From Planctomycetota bacterium (lineage in GTDB: Bacteria; Planctomycetota; Planctomycetia; Pirellulales; UBA1268): a stretch of DNA of 64,000 bases. This document shows positions 1 to 8,852 of this stretch, piece after piece (position 1 is the first letter of the stretch; each line of letters starts with the position of its first letter). The DNA lies in contig QWOQ01000016.1 of the NCBI GenBank assembly GCA_003669585.1, positions 44,634 to 108,633 of the forward strand, given 5' to 3'. A program made the position numbers and the translations under genes. The notes under the pieces were generated by a model, which did not search any database, was not told where the DNA came from, and saw only the letters and a list, made by a program, of their open reading frames with translations.

Positions 1-125
1 AACAGAGCGGAGATCCCGGAGTCGGTCCTGCCGGTCCCCCCACAGGTGCCGTGGCGTATCCGTACTACTCCACCAGAGGACCGCGTGACTTTCTCGCAAA
101 GAATCCACCGTCGATTGGACCCTAG
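1..125 (+). CDS. C-terminal tail of a planctomycete secreted/hypothetical protein (5' partial)
   Basis: An open frame enters from the left edge and ends at the TAG at 123-125. The last residues read AVAYPYYSTRGPRDFLAKNP and then PSIGP. Tails of the form YPYY-T-RGPRDFL-NPPSIGP recur, as I recall, at the ends of many small planctomycete proteins of unknown function. The preceding stretch is rich in Gly and Pro. Only about 40 codons are visible, so nothing can be said about the main domain. A strong hairpin follows 62 bases after the stop. Confidence 0.6.
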   Translation, partial: QSGDPGVGPAGPPTGAVAYPYYSTRGPRDFLAKNPPSIGP

Positions 126-187
126 ACCACAGGCGTGGTCTTCAAGAGTCGCCCGTTCAATGGTTGTCCCAATCAAAAGAAGAACAC

Positions 188-218
188 TGCCAGCCTGATC
201 CCTCTGATCAGGCTGGCA
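188..218 (+). terminator. Hairpin terminator after the partial gene
   Basis: A perfect 13-bp inverted repeat (TGCCAGCCTGATC at 188-200, its complement at 206-218) encloses a CCTCT loop. No T-run follows, so it is a strong hairpin but not a textbook intrinsic terminator. It lies between the end of the partial gene and the MFS transporter start. Confidence 0.6.
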
Positions 219-329
219 ATGTTGATGATTCAAACGGGCCAAGTGATCGATCATTTGCGATGATTGCTCAAGCCGTTACGCTTTCCCCTGAGCACAACAA
301 AGGGGTCGGCTGAAAAGTCGAAAAAAAAG

Positions 330-1847
330 ATGAGTCGATCGTCAAGTGGTACTGGCGCCGGTGGATCAAATGATGTAACGACTCGCATGACAGCCACGGG
401 ATGGCTCGTGTGTGCGATCGCCGCGATCGGATTCGCGTTTGATATTTACGAACTGTTGATGCTGCCGCTGATTATTAAACCGGCGATCGCGGCTCTCAGC
501 GCTCCACTCGTACAAGATCTTGTAGCCGGTGGAATGTCGCAGGCCGATGCACAGGCACTCTGGGCACCTGGCGGGAAGAGCTATGTTGGTTGGGCACGAG
601 CTCTTTTTTTTATACCGGCAATCGCCGGAGGTGTGTTCGGGCTGATCGGTGGATATCTTACCGATCTTTTCGGACGCAGAAGTGTGCTCACCTATAGCAT
701 TTTGCTCTACGCATTTTCAGCAATGACTGCCGGATTTTCGACGTCACTTGAAATGCTTCTCGTACTTCGTTGCTGTGTATTTATCGGAGTGTGTGTTGAG
801 TTTGTTGCGGCTGTTGCATGGTTGGCAGAACTTTTCCCCGATGCTCTCCAGCGAGAAAAGGCGCTCGGCTATACGCAAGCATTTTCCTCGCTTGGAGGAT
901 TGCTGGTGGGAGGGGCCAACGTGCTTGCAGCACGCTTTGCAAGTGAACTCCCGGCGATTCTAGGGGTGCATGAAGCATGGCGATACACGCTCATTTCGGG
1001 AGTGATCCCGGCACTACCGTTGATCTTTATTCGACCGTTTCTTCCAGAAAGCCCGGTCTGGTCTGCGAAGAAATCTGCTGGCACGCTCAAGCGTCCAAGT
1101 ATTCGAGAACTTTTCAGTCCACAACTCATTCGCACCACTCTTCTGACTACGCTGGTCTTTGCAGCAAGTTACGGGATTGCCTTTGGAGCGATTCAGCAAC
1201 TGCCACAGATTCTTGGCGGTCCAAAAGGACACGCTGCCATTCTCAAAGTCGCGGAACAAGCTGTTGAAAGTGCAAAGTCACAAGCGATGGTATCCAAGAA
1301 AGAACTCTCTCCCGGAAAGATCAAAGCCATTGCTGGCAATGCAACTGACGAGGCGGTAGCAACAGTGACGATTTATCAGGAAATGGGTGGATTGATGGGA
1401 CGATTTCTGCTGGCTGTTTTGGCGCTGCGTATTGTGAGTCGCCGAACATTGCTGCGAGTTTTTCAGATTCCTGCGTTGTTGTATGTGCCGGCACTTTTCT
1501 GGTGGATTTCAACGTCGCTTTCCAATGTCGACTCTCTGATGGCGATCAAGGCCGGAATTTTTGTGGCGGGTTTGTTGACGGTGGCACAATTTAGTTTTTG
1601 GGGAAACTACATTCCACTCGTTTTTCCGACGCATTTGCGTGGCACTGGCGAAAGTTTCGCAGCCAATATTGGCGGACGCATTCTCGGCACGCTTGCAGCA
1701 TGGATCACGATCACGCTTTCGGCAGCCACGCCAGCCAATCCGGTTCGCATAGCGGTCGTTGGAGCCTGTGTGGCAGGCGCGTATACGCTTGTAGGAGTGA
1801 TTCTCACACATTGGCTACCCGAGCCTGCAGGCGGGCTTGAAGAGTAG
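330..1847 (+). CDS. Major facilitator superfamily (MFS) transporter
   Basis: Inner-membrane secondary transporter of about 505 residues with some 12 hydrophobic segments. The loop between helices 2 and 3 carries the MFS signature as GGYLTDLFGRRSVL, and PESPVW after helix 6 is typical of metabolite/sugar-type MFS members. A hydrophilic insertion of about 50 residues (codons around 1220-1375, Lys/Ala/Glu rich) sits in the second half between predicted helices 7 and 8, longer than usual. The ATG at 330 is chosen; a TTG at 264 would add 22 residues rich in Ser and Lys. The substrate cannot be read from the sequence. The gene stands alone, convergent with the DUF454 gene. Confidence 0.85.
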   Translation: MSRSSSGTGAGGSNDVTTRMTATGWLVCAIAAIGFAFDIYELLMLPLIIKPAIAALSAPLVQDLVAGGMSQADAQALWAPGGKSYVGWARALFFIPAIAGGVFGLIGGYLTDLFGRRSVLTYSILLYAFSAMTAGFSTSLEMLLVLRCCVFIGVCVEFVAAVAWLAELFPDALQREKALGYTQAFSSLGGLLVGGANVLAARFASELPAILGVHEAWRYTLISGVIPALPLIFIRPFLPESPVWSAKKSAGTLKRPSIRELFSPQLIRTTLLTTLVFAASYGIAFGAIQQLPQILGGPKGHAAILKVAEQAVESAKSQAMVSKKELSPGKIKAIAGNATDEAVATVTIYQEMGGLMGRFLLAVLALRIVSRRTLLRVFQIPALLYVPALFWWISTSLSNVDSLMAIKAGIFVAGLLTVAQFSFWGNYIPLVFPTHLRGTGESFAANIGGRILGTLAAWITITLSAATPANPVRIAVVGACVAGAYTLVGVILTHWLPEPAGGLEE

Positions 1848-1879
1848 ACACTTCAAAAAAGCTTGCAAAATTCTTCCAA

Positions 1880-2401
1880 TTATTCGCGGCTCTTCGCAGG
1901 GTCGCAGCGGTCTCGTCCCAAAAAACTGCGAATCGAACTTGCGTCATCGTCGGGTGAAAGAATCGGTTGTGTTCGAGGCGCGTCGTTTGAAAGCGTCGGT
2001 ACTCGCCAGAGTACCCAGAGACCCACGCTGACGAAAGCGATGATCACGTACTGCATCCACGATTCGAGGCTACCTAAGAGAAGGCTGCCTGTGACAGCCA
2101 AGAGAATCAGGATCACCGCGCGACGTTTGGTTTTTTTGCGAATGCCATGATGTTGTTCCCAGTCATCAAGCGTGGGGCTCAGCCACTTGAATCGATGCAA
2201 CCATGCATGGACCCGAGGTGAGCCACGAAAGAAGCACCAACTCGCGAGGAGTAAAAAAGGAGTGGATGGAAGGAGCGGGATGATAGTGCCAAAAATCGCA
2301 AGGCCGACAAAAATCCACCCACCACACACGTAGAGCATCCTTCCCACCGATTGTGAAAAGTGTTTTGATGACACGTCTTTGGATTCTCTGGGGGCAAACA
2401 A
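1880..2401 (-). CDS. DUF454 (YbaN-like) small inner-membrane protein
   Basis: Small membrane protein of up to 173 residues. The core has the DUF454/YbaN pattern: a first helix, the turn IPLLPSTPFLLLASWCF, an amphipathic stretch with SPRVHAWLHRFKW, then two further helices (about residues 95-130). The family is widespread and its function is unknown. The longest frame starts at a TTG (2401); an ATG at 2338 (MLYVCGG...) gives 152 residues and matches family length better. The tail after the last helix is polar and Asp/Ser rich. It is convergent with the MFS gene with 32 bases between stops. Confidence 0.8.
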   Translation of the reverse strand: MFAPRESKDVSSKHFSQSVGRMLYVCGGWIFVGLAIFGTIIPLLPSTPFLLLASWCFFRGSPRVHAWLHRFKWLSPTLDDWEQHHGIRKKTKRRAVILILLAVTGSLLLGSLESWMQYVIIAFVSVGLWVLWRVPTLSNDAPRTQPILSPDDDASSIRSFLGRDRCDPAKSRE

Positions 2402-2713
2402 AGCAACCGGCTTGCGAACGGAGTTCTTGCGTTTTGGAATTCTTCACTGAGCAGTAGCAGACTGTTCCGTGTGAATGCACGCAAGATGAATTCGGAACTC
2501 AATCGTGGTCGCGCGCATTGGCGTAAACGAAAGGATTGCAAGGGGCGTCAGTGTTTCTGACGGGTTTTCTGGTGGAAGAGTTTTTCATGCATGGGAAGTC
2601 TCGTATGCTTTGTCAAAGTTTCTACCGATTTATGTGTTGGATTGTGTCGCCCCCTGCTGTGCTGCGTTGACCGTGGAGCCACAGCATCAGGTCATTTTCA
2701 AGAGGAGAAGGTT
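2402..2713. other. Intergenic region upstream of fba
   Basis: About 310 bases between the divergent DUF454 and aldolase genes. No convincing gene or clear -35/-10 pair was found. The right end carries the purine-rich ribosome-binding site AGAGGAGAAGG at about 2700-2711. Confidence 0.5.
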
Positions 2714-3751
2714 ATGCCACTGGTTCCCATGAGAATTTTGCTCGATCACGCTGCTGAGCATGGCTACGGCCTGGCCGCCTTCAACGTCAACAACATGGAG
2801 CAGATTCAGTCGATCATGGAAGCTGCAAAGGAAACAGATTCGCCTGTGATTGTGCAGGCTTCTCGGGGAGCTCGCGGCTACAGTCAGGACAACTATTTGC
2901 GCCATCTCATGATCGCCGCCTCGGAACTATATCCCGCCATTCCTGTAGCGATGCATCAGGATCATGGAAACTCTCCGGCAACGTGTACCAGCGCAATCGA
3001 TAACGGATTTACGAGTGTGATGATGGATGGATCTCTTCAGGAAGATGGCAAGACACCTGCTGATTTTGATTACAACGTCAAGGTAACACGGGACGTTGTG
3101 AACGCTGCGCACGTTCGCGGAGTATCAGTGGAAGGGGAGCTTGGCTGTCTGGGGTCGCTGGAAAGCGGACAAGGCGAGGCAGAGGATGGTCACGGAGCCA
3201 CAGGCACTCTTTCTCACGATCAATTGCTCACCGATCCCGATGAGGCGGAGCGGTTTGTTTCAGCAACGGGTGTCGATGCATTGGCCGTGGCCATCGGCAC
3301 GAGCCACGGGGCCTACAAATTTACTCGCAAGCCAGATGGTGATGTGCTTGCCATGAGTCGAATCGAGGAGATTCATCGTCGACTCCCCAACTGCCATCTT
3401 GTTATGCACGGTTCCTCAAGCGTGCCACAAGAACTGCAGGACATCATCAATCGATATGGTGGAAAAATGCCGCAGACCTGGGGAGTTCCTGTTGTGGAGA
3501 TTCAGCGAGGCATCAAACACGGCGTGCGAAAGATCAATGTCGACACCGACAATCGCATGGCAATTACGGCAGCTATTCGCAAGGTTCTTTGGGAGAATCC
3601 AGATAAATTTGATCCCCGCGATTACCTGAAGCCTGCTCGCGACGCAATGAAAAAAGTATGTGTTGAACGGATGGTGTCGTTTGGTCAGGCTGGAAATGCC
3701 GGAAAGATCAAAGTGATCAGTCTCGAACAGATGGCCAAGCGTTATCTCTAG
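2714..3751 (+). CDS. fba: Class II fructose-bisphosphate aldolase
   Basis: Cytoplasmic Zn-dependent aldolase of 345 residues that interconverts fructose-1,6-bisphosphate with dihydroxyacetone phosphate and glyceraldehyde-3-phosphate. Metal and active-site motifs are intact: AMHQDHGNS near residue 80, VEGELG near 140, the His in [10 protein letters not shown], and the His in [10 protein letters not shown]. Length and motif spacing match the longer (type B) class II subgroup. The start at the ATG of [10 protein letters not shown] is supported by the AGAGGAGAAGG site just upstream; an in-frame extension to 2591 has a non-coding look. It stands alone on the plus strand. Confidence 0.96.
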   Translation: MPLVPMRILLDHAAEHGYGLAAFNVNNMEQIQSIMEAAKETDSPVIVQASRGARGYSQDNYLRHLMIAASELYPAIPVAMHQDHGNSPATCTSAIDNGFTSVMMDGSLQEDGKTPADFDYNVKVTRDVVNAAHVRGVSVEGELGCLGSLESGQGEAEDGHGATGTLSHDQLLTDPDEAERFVSATGVDALAVAIGTSHGAYKFTRKPDGDVLAMSRIEEIHRRLPNCHLVMHGSSSVPQELQDIINRYGGKMPQTWGVPVVEIQRGIKHGVRKINVDTDNRMAITAAIRKVLWENPDKFDPRDYLKPARDAMKKVCVERMVSFGQAGNAGKIKVISLEQMAKRYL

Positions 3752-3923
3752 TCGAATTTCAGTCTGCGTGCTTGTGTGTCTGGCACTCTTTCAAAACACT
3801 CCATTTGATAGCCAATTGGAGTTGTTTGTGGTGGCTGATTTTTTTGCGGAGGGGCTTTGCGCAGTCGAGGAAAGGCTGGAAAGCTCCGTTGTGCCATCGA
3901 GGCTTAGGTTTCTATAGTCCCCG

Positions 3924-3947
3924 ACTCCCGGCAACGCTGTCGGGAGT
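3924..3947 (+). promoter_or_regulatory. Stem-loop in the kdsD leader
   Basis: ACTCCCGGCA (3924-3933) pairs with TGTCGGGAGT (3938-3947), 10 bp with one G-T pair and an ACGC loop. It ends exactly where an alternative ATG (3948) begins and lies 42 bases before the preferred start. It could end transcription from fba or act as a 5' leader structure; no T-run follows it. Confidence 0.45.
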
Positions 3948-3989
3948 ATGGCCGAGAGCACCTGTACAAGTGGCAAGGAGATCCGCGTC

Positions 3990-5117
3990 ATGGATGGCGT
4001 CTGGGATCGTACTACACCATCGTCTGACGCTTCCGATGCGATGCTCCTTGCGCATGGTCGGGATGTGCTTGCGCGCGAATCGGATGCAATCGCAAGAGCT
4101 GCACAACATCTTGATACGTCATTTTGTACCGCGATTCGACTTCTTGAATCATGCACGGGCAGTATTGTCGTAACAGGGGTTGGAAAAGCGGGGCTCGTTG
4201 CACGAAAAATTTCTGCGACGCTTGCCTCGACTGGAACGCCAAGTCACTTTCTCCATCCGACCGAAGCCATGCACGGTGACTTGGGAACGCTTCGAAGGGA
4301 CGATGTGCTGCTGGCGCTATCGCAGTCAGGAGAGACGGAAGAGATTACACGACTCATGCCACATGTGACTGCGATGGGGATTCGCATTATTGCTTTGACA
4401 GGTCGATCCGATAGCACACTCGCTCGATCTGCCGACGCGGTTGTTTGTAGCGGAAATGTGCAGGAAGCCTGTCTACTTGGGCTTGCGCCGACGACCAGCA
4501 CATCGGTTTTAATGGCCTTGGGTGATGCGATGGCGCTTGTTACCAGCACGCTGCGGAACTTTACATCAGAGGATTTTGCAAAACGTCATCCTGGTGGAAA
4601 TCTTGGCAGACAATTGGGAACGGTCGAACAGTCGATGAGGCCTCTTTCTCAGTGTCGTGTGGCAACCGTTGGTGATTTAGTTCGCACGGTTTTTTCAAAG
4701 CCACTTCCATCGCGGCGAACCGGTGCCGTTATGGTGATTGAACACGACGGGCGTTTGGCAGGCATCTTTACCGACAGTGATCTCGCGAGATTATTTGAGC
4801 GACGTCTCGATGAACTCATTGACGAACCCATTGAATGTGTAATGACGCGCAATCCGACGGTTGCAGGAATCGGAATGCGACTACGAGATGTCGCGGCACT
4901 TCTGGCTTCGCGTCGCTTGAGCGAACTGCCCGTGGTCGATGCAGACTCCAGGCCAGTTGGCCTAGTCGATATTGTCGATCTTGTCGGATTTGTTCGGCCG
5001 GAAACGATTGAGTCTTCCGTAACCGATGAGATGTTGTCGGACACCTGGACTTCCAAAAAAGTTTCGGAAGAACGGAATGTCGATGCCGCACACGACTCTT
5101 CGGAACGCGCTGCATAG
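3990..5117 (+). CDS. kdsD: Arabinose-5-phosphate isomerase (KpsF/GutQ family)
   Basis: Cytoplasmic isomerase making D-arabinose-5-phosphate from ribulose-5-phosphate, the first step of KDO synthesis for LPS. About 375 residues: an SIS domain (about 57-185) with VTGVGKAG and SQSGET, the family motif HPGGNLG (200-206), then two CBS domains (about 225-350) and a short polar tail. The ATG at 3990 is preferred because AAGGAG lies 9 bases upstream; the ATG at 3948 directly abuts a stem-loop. kdsC follows at once and supports KDO rather than capsule or sugar-alcohol use. Confidence 0.93.
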   Translation: MDGVWDRTTPSSDASDAMLLAHGRDVLARESDAIARAAQHLDTSFCTAIRLLESCTGSIVVTGVGKAGLVARKISATLASTGTPSHFLHPTEAMHGDLGTLRRDDVLLALSQSGETEEITRLMPHVTAMGIRIIALTGRSDSTLARSADAVVCSGNVQEACLLGLAPTTSTSVLMALGDAMALVTSTLRNFTSEDFAKRHPGGNLGRQLGTVEQSMRPLSQCRVATVGDLVRTVFSKPLPSRRTGAVMVIEHDGRLAGIFTDSDLARLFERRLDELIDEPIECVMTRNPTVAGIGMRLRDVAALLASRRLSELPVVDADSRPVGLVDIVDLVGFVRPETIESSVTDEMLSDTWTSKKVSEERNVDAAHDSSERAA

Positions 5118-5148
5118 TCCTGCGCACAGACGATTGAGAATACGAATT

Positions 5149-5691
5149 ATGATCGATGAGACACAACGAAAAGCGAAACTTCAACGCATCGAACTGTTGT
5201 TACTGGACGTCGACGGAGTCATGACTGAAGGTGGAGTGTCATGGAATAATCAGGGCGTTGAACAAAAGACGTTTCACATTCGAGACGGCCTTGGAATCAG
5301 ATTGTTCAGCCAAGCTGGAAAACGAGTCGGCATCGTGACTGGACGGGCAAGCCATGTGGTTCAGCTGCGAGCGAGTGAACTTGGAATCGGTATTGTGCGA
5401 CAGGGAGTCGAGGAAAAGCTCAATGCGGTCTCATCAATCCTTACAGAAACAGGACTATCTTTCGAACAGACGGCATTCATCGGAGATGATCTTCCCGACC
5501 TGGCAGTTTTAAAGCGCTGTGGTGTTGGTGTGGCTGTCGCGGACGCCGTGAAGGAAGTTCTCGATGCGGCAACAATTGTCACTGCAGCACGTGGTGGCAA
5601 GGGGGCTGTTCGAGAAGTCGTAGAAATGATTCTGCGGGCGCAGGGACGATGGGATGCGATCGTGCAGCGATTCGAGTCTGGTGTGTCCTAA
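5149..5691 (+). CDS. kdsC: 3-deoxy-D-manno-octulosonate 8-phosphate phosphatase
   Basis: HAD-superfamily phosphatase of 180 residues that removes phosphate from KDO-8-P. The catalytic aspartates sit in LLLDVDGVMTEG (D20, D22), the later motifs are VGIVTGR and FIGDDLPD, and there is no cap domain, which is typical of KdsC. The start at ATG 5149 gives normal family length. It follows kdsD after 31 bases and lies 28 bases before the LptA-like gene, so the three probably form an operon for LPS synthesis and export. Confidence 0.93.
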   Translation: MIDETQRKAKLQRIELLLLDVDGVMTEGGVSWNNQGVEQKTFHIRDGLGIRLFSQAGKRVGIVTGRASHVVQLRASELGIGIVRQGVEEKLNAVSSILTETGLSFEQTAFIGDDLPDLAVLKRCGVGVAVADAVKEVLDAATIVTAARGGKGAVREVVEMILRAQGRWDAIVQRFESGVS

Positions 5692-5719
5692 AACTCCACG
5701 TCGACGCAGGGAGCATTTT

Positions 5720-8700
5720 ATGAAACACCGTTTTGGGAGATCGCTGCGGATCTTTCTTGTCGTGCTCTCTGCAGCCGGTTTTTACCGACTTACGGTAGTG
5801 CCTTTCGTCGAGCCACGAATTCATGAAGTGACGACTTCGCTCGAACCAACAGCCGAGGAAACCGCAGCGATTCGTGCGAGATCCAATCGCCGTCTAGCCA
5901 GCATGGGAGATGTTTTTCCAGAGGGTTCTTGGGAACGGGATGACCCAATTATGCTGGAAAGTCGGCAGATGAGACTTCTTTTTAAGCAGTATCATTCGCT
6001 TCCTGACGGGCGTGTGAATTTAGTGCCCTGCACGCTTGTGATGCTGCCTGAACGAAAGAGTGACGGTTCGATCAGTGCCGCTCGCACTGTTGTCATGCGT
6101 GCTCCCCAGGGAGCGGTGCTCGAATTTGATGAACCGCTCGATCTGCGGCAGGGAAAACTCGCCAAGCTGATTGGTGGAAGTCTTCGTGGACAGATCACCA
6201 TTCGAGGAACGCCCAGTAGCCCGGGTGCCCAAGACGACCTAGAGATTGTGACTCGCGATGTAGAACTTGAAGATACCGTGATTCATACCAATGAGACTGT
6301 TCAGTTTCGATATGGTCACTCACGCGGGAGCGGACGTTCGCTCATTGTGAAATTATTGCCGCGGGCCGGTGAAGCCGGACAAGGGCCCAACATTGGAGGC
6401 GTGGAATCACTGGTTCTCGAGCGTGATGTTCAGATGCGACTTGAGGGAACCGCCAGCAGATTTATGCCAGGAGCAAAGGAAGCAGACGTCACTGAAACAA
6501 CTGAAAGTCAGACACCGGTTCTCATCAGTTGCCGCGGGAGTCTTCGGATCGATGTTTCAAGCAATGTTCTTTCCTTCGAGGATCATGTTGACGTCACGCG
6601 ATCCGATGCCGCAGGCGCCACCGATCAACTGACCTGCGATATGCTCTCAATTCTGTTCGGAAAGCGTGAACAGAAAATCGAAGCCCCTGAAAACAAACTT
6701 TCGACGGGATCATTTCAGCCACTCGAAATAGAGGCAAAAGGATCTCCCGTAGTCGCTCGATCGACAACATCTGGGCTTGATGCGAGAGCCCAGCGGCTCG
6801 GATATGAGATCGGCACGAGGCGTATTTTGCTCGATGGTGATGAGCCGGTTCTTTTGATCACTCCGTCTGGCGAGATGGAGGCGCGATCGATTGACTATGT
6901 TCCGGGTCCTCCCGGCTCTCCCGGCTCTCTCATGGCTGTGGGGCCAGGTCATTTGCGATGGGCTCAAGAAAACGGCTCATCACCTCCCCAGAAAGTTACT
7001 GCGCATTGGCAAAAATGGTTACGAATTCGTCCGGATGGATCGGATCATGTCGCGTCACTTGCTGGAAGTGCAGAGATAACCATCCAGCAGCGAGGTCGTC
7101 TTGCTGCATCCGAGATCCATCTCTGGCTTGAATCAGGAGGAACAAAAGCACGAGCAATTGAACCAAATTCTTCAGTGTCTTCAGCCGTTCCGTCGCTCGA
7201 TGGAATTCGTCCAGCGCGCATGCTTGCACGTGGTGTGGTGGAGATTGACGTGGAACAACTTGCCGCGCGCACGGATCGACTGGAACTCTGGTTTCGTAAC
7301 ACCGAGCAGCCATTGCCACAAAGTGTTTCAGTCAATCCAGTCGCAGTATCCAAAGCGAATTCTGTCCAAGCATCTCCTGCAACGCGCCCTTTGCAGGCAA
7401 CACCAGCTGAACCTCGTATCGATGCGGGAAGGATGATGGTTACCGGTGGGCTTGTGCGAGGGCTGATCAAAATCACTCCTGAGGGTGGCGAACTCGACGA
7501 GATTTCTCTTGAAGGTCAGGTGCATTTGATGGAAGAACAAAATGGCTCAGCGCAGGAACCGCCGCTGGACATTCGTGGCGACCAGCTCCAACTGACAAAC
7601 GCAACACGCTTTGATGCCAGGGCGGTAGTCTCCGGTCGGCCGGCGATTGTCAGTGGCCGAGGTCTTGATCTCCACGGCCCGCTGGTTGAATTTGATCGAG
7701 GGCGCAATCGCATTTCAGTGGATGGCGCCGGTCGACTCACGCTTCCGATGGCAGCCGACAGCAGTGGACTGGAGTCTTTTCACTTCAGCAACTCGCCAGC
7801 AGTTCAAAGTGCGCAGTCATCCACGAAAAATACGAAACCCGGAAAGCTTGAAGTGACATGGAATGGCCGAATGGATTTTGATGGAATGCGAGCGAGATTC
7901 AACGACAAAGTCGTCACTCGCAGTGGAAATGCAGTGTTAAATGCAGGTTCGCTCGACGTCTATTTCACGCGCCCAATTGAATTCAGTGGATCAAGGCCCC
8001 AGAGCGGACAGGGAGCCAACGATGTCGCCAAGATTGCTTGCGGTGGAGGGGTTCGAATCGATTCGCGTTCCGTTCCGGAGAATCCTTCTCCATCGCTTGA
8101 TTCTCTGGTGGTGAGAGATCTTTTTATTGATCGGGTCAGTGGTGCGATCACAGGAAGTGGTCCGGGACGATTATCCAGCGTGCGTTTCGGACAGGCTCCA
8201 TCCATGCCAGCACCGGGAACAATTCAATCTGCGAGTACATCGTCCGAACCCAAAACCGCCCGACCTGATGAATTGACGTATCTGGGAGTTGATTTCCAAA
8301 AGGGAATGACCGGAAATATTCAGCGACACAGCCTCGACTTTCATCAGCGGGTGGAGGCAATCTGGGGACCTGTCGCTACGTGGGAGGACATATTGGATCC
8401 TCATGCACCGCAAGGGCTTTCTCCACGCGCGGTTCTGGTCACCAGCGATCTGCTTTCGATTGGACAAGTGCCTGCTGCCCCAGGGGTCGCACGAGCTTCA
8501 ATAGAACTTTCCGCAGGCGGCAATGTATTAGTAGAAGGAGACTCGTTCACGGCGCGGGCCGCGAGACTGTCGTGGAGCGAGGCGAAAGACCTACTCATTT
8601 TTCAGGGAGACGGTCGCAGTGACGCGCAGCTTTACCGACAACTTCGTCCCGGCGCACCAACCTCCAGCGCCTCCGCAGGGAAAATTTTCTACTGGCGATC

Positions 8701-8818
8701 GCTCAACCGAGTAGATGTTGATGACGCGAGATACCTCGATCTGGATCAGCTTGGCGGAAGCAGTTCAAATCCTTCAATTTTAGGCAGCCCTGCTCCACAA
8801 TCAGTTCCGGGAACCTGA
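5720..8818 (+). CDS. Very large LptA/LptC-like (OstA-fold) envelope protein
   Basis: Membrane-anchored extracytoplasmic protein of 1032 residues. One N-terminal hydrophobic segment (about 10-30) is followed by repeated beta-rich blocks with OstA/LptA character: LRIDVSSNVLSFEDHVDV and TDQLTCDML, later RGDQLQLT followed by AVVSGRPAIVSGRGLDLHGP, and a final AGGNVLVEGDSFTARAARLS block. LptA is normally about 180 residues and LptC about 190, so this would be a multi-domain giant. GCAGGGA precedes ATG 5720. The position right after kdsDC supports a role in moving LPS across the periplasm. The assignment rests on pattern and context and is not proven. Confidence 0.65.
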   Translation: MKHRFGRSLRIFLVVLSAAGFYRLTVVPFVEPRIHEVTTSLEPTAEETAAIRARSNRRLASMGDVFPEGSWERDDPIMLESRQMRLLFKQYHSLPDGRVNLVPCTLVMLPERKSDGSISAARTVVMRAPQGAVLEFDEPLDLRQGKLAKLIGGSLRGQITIRGTPSSPGAQDDLEIVTRDVELEDTVIHTNETVQFRYGHSRGSGRSLIVKLLPRAGEAGQGPNIGGVESLVLERDVQMRLEGTASRFMPGAKEADVTETTESQTPVLISCRGSLRIDVSSNVLSFEDHVDVTRSDAAGATDQLTCDMLSILFGKREQKIEAPENKLSTGSFQPLEIEAKGSPVVARSTTSGLDARAQRLGYEIGTRRILLDGDEPVLLITPSGEMEARSIDYVPGPPGSPGSLMAVGPGHLRWAQENGSSPPQKVTAHWQKWLRIRPDGSDHVASLAGSAEITIQQRGRLAASEIHLWLESGGTKARAIEPNSSVSSAVPSLDGIRPARMLARGVVEIDVEQLAARTDRLELWFRNTEQPLPQSVSVNPVAVSKANSVQASPATRPLQATPAEPRIDAGRMMVTGGLVRGLIKITPEGGELDEISLEGQVHLMEEQNGSAQEPPLDIRGDQLQLTNATRFDARAVVSGRPAIVSGRGLDLHGPLVEFDRGRNRISVDGAGRLTLPMAADSSGLESFHFSNSPAVQSAQSSTKNTKPGKLEVTWNGRMDFDGMRARFNDKVVTRSGNAVLNAGSLDVYFTRPIEFSGSRPQSGQGANDVAKIACGGGVRIDSRSVPENPSPSLDSLVVRDLFIDRVSGAITGSGPGRLSSVRFGQAPSMPAPGTIQSASTSSEPKTARPDELTYLGVDFQKGMTGNIQRHSLDFHQRVEAIWGPVATWEDILDPHAPQGLSPRAVLVTSDLLSIGQVPAAPGVARASIELSAGGNVLVEGDSFTARAARLSWSEAKDLLIFQGDGRSDAQLYRQLRPGAPTSSASAGKIFYWRSLNRVDVDDARYLDLDQLGGSSSNPSILGSPAPQSVPGT

Positions 8819-8852
8819 CTTATTCCAGGGGTCAATCGAGATATTCAAAAGT

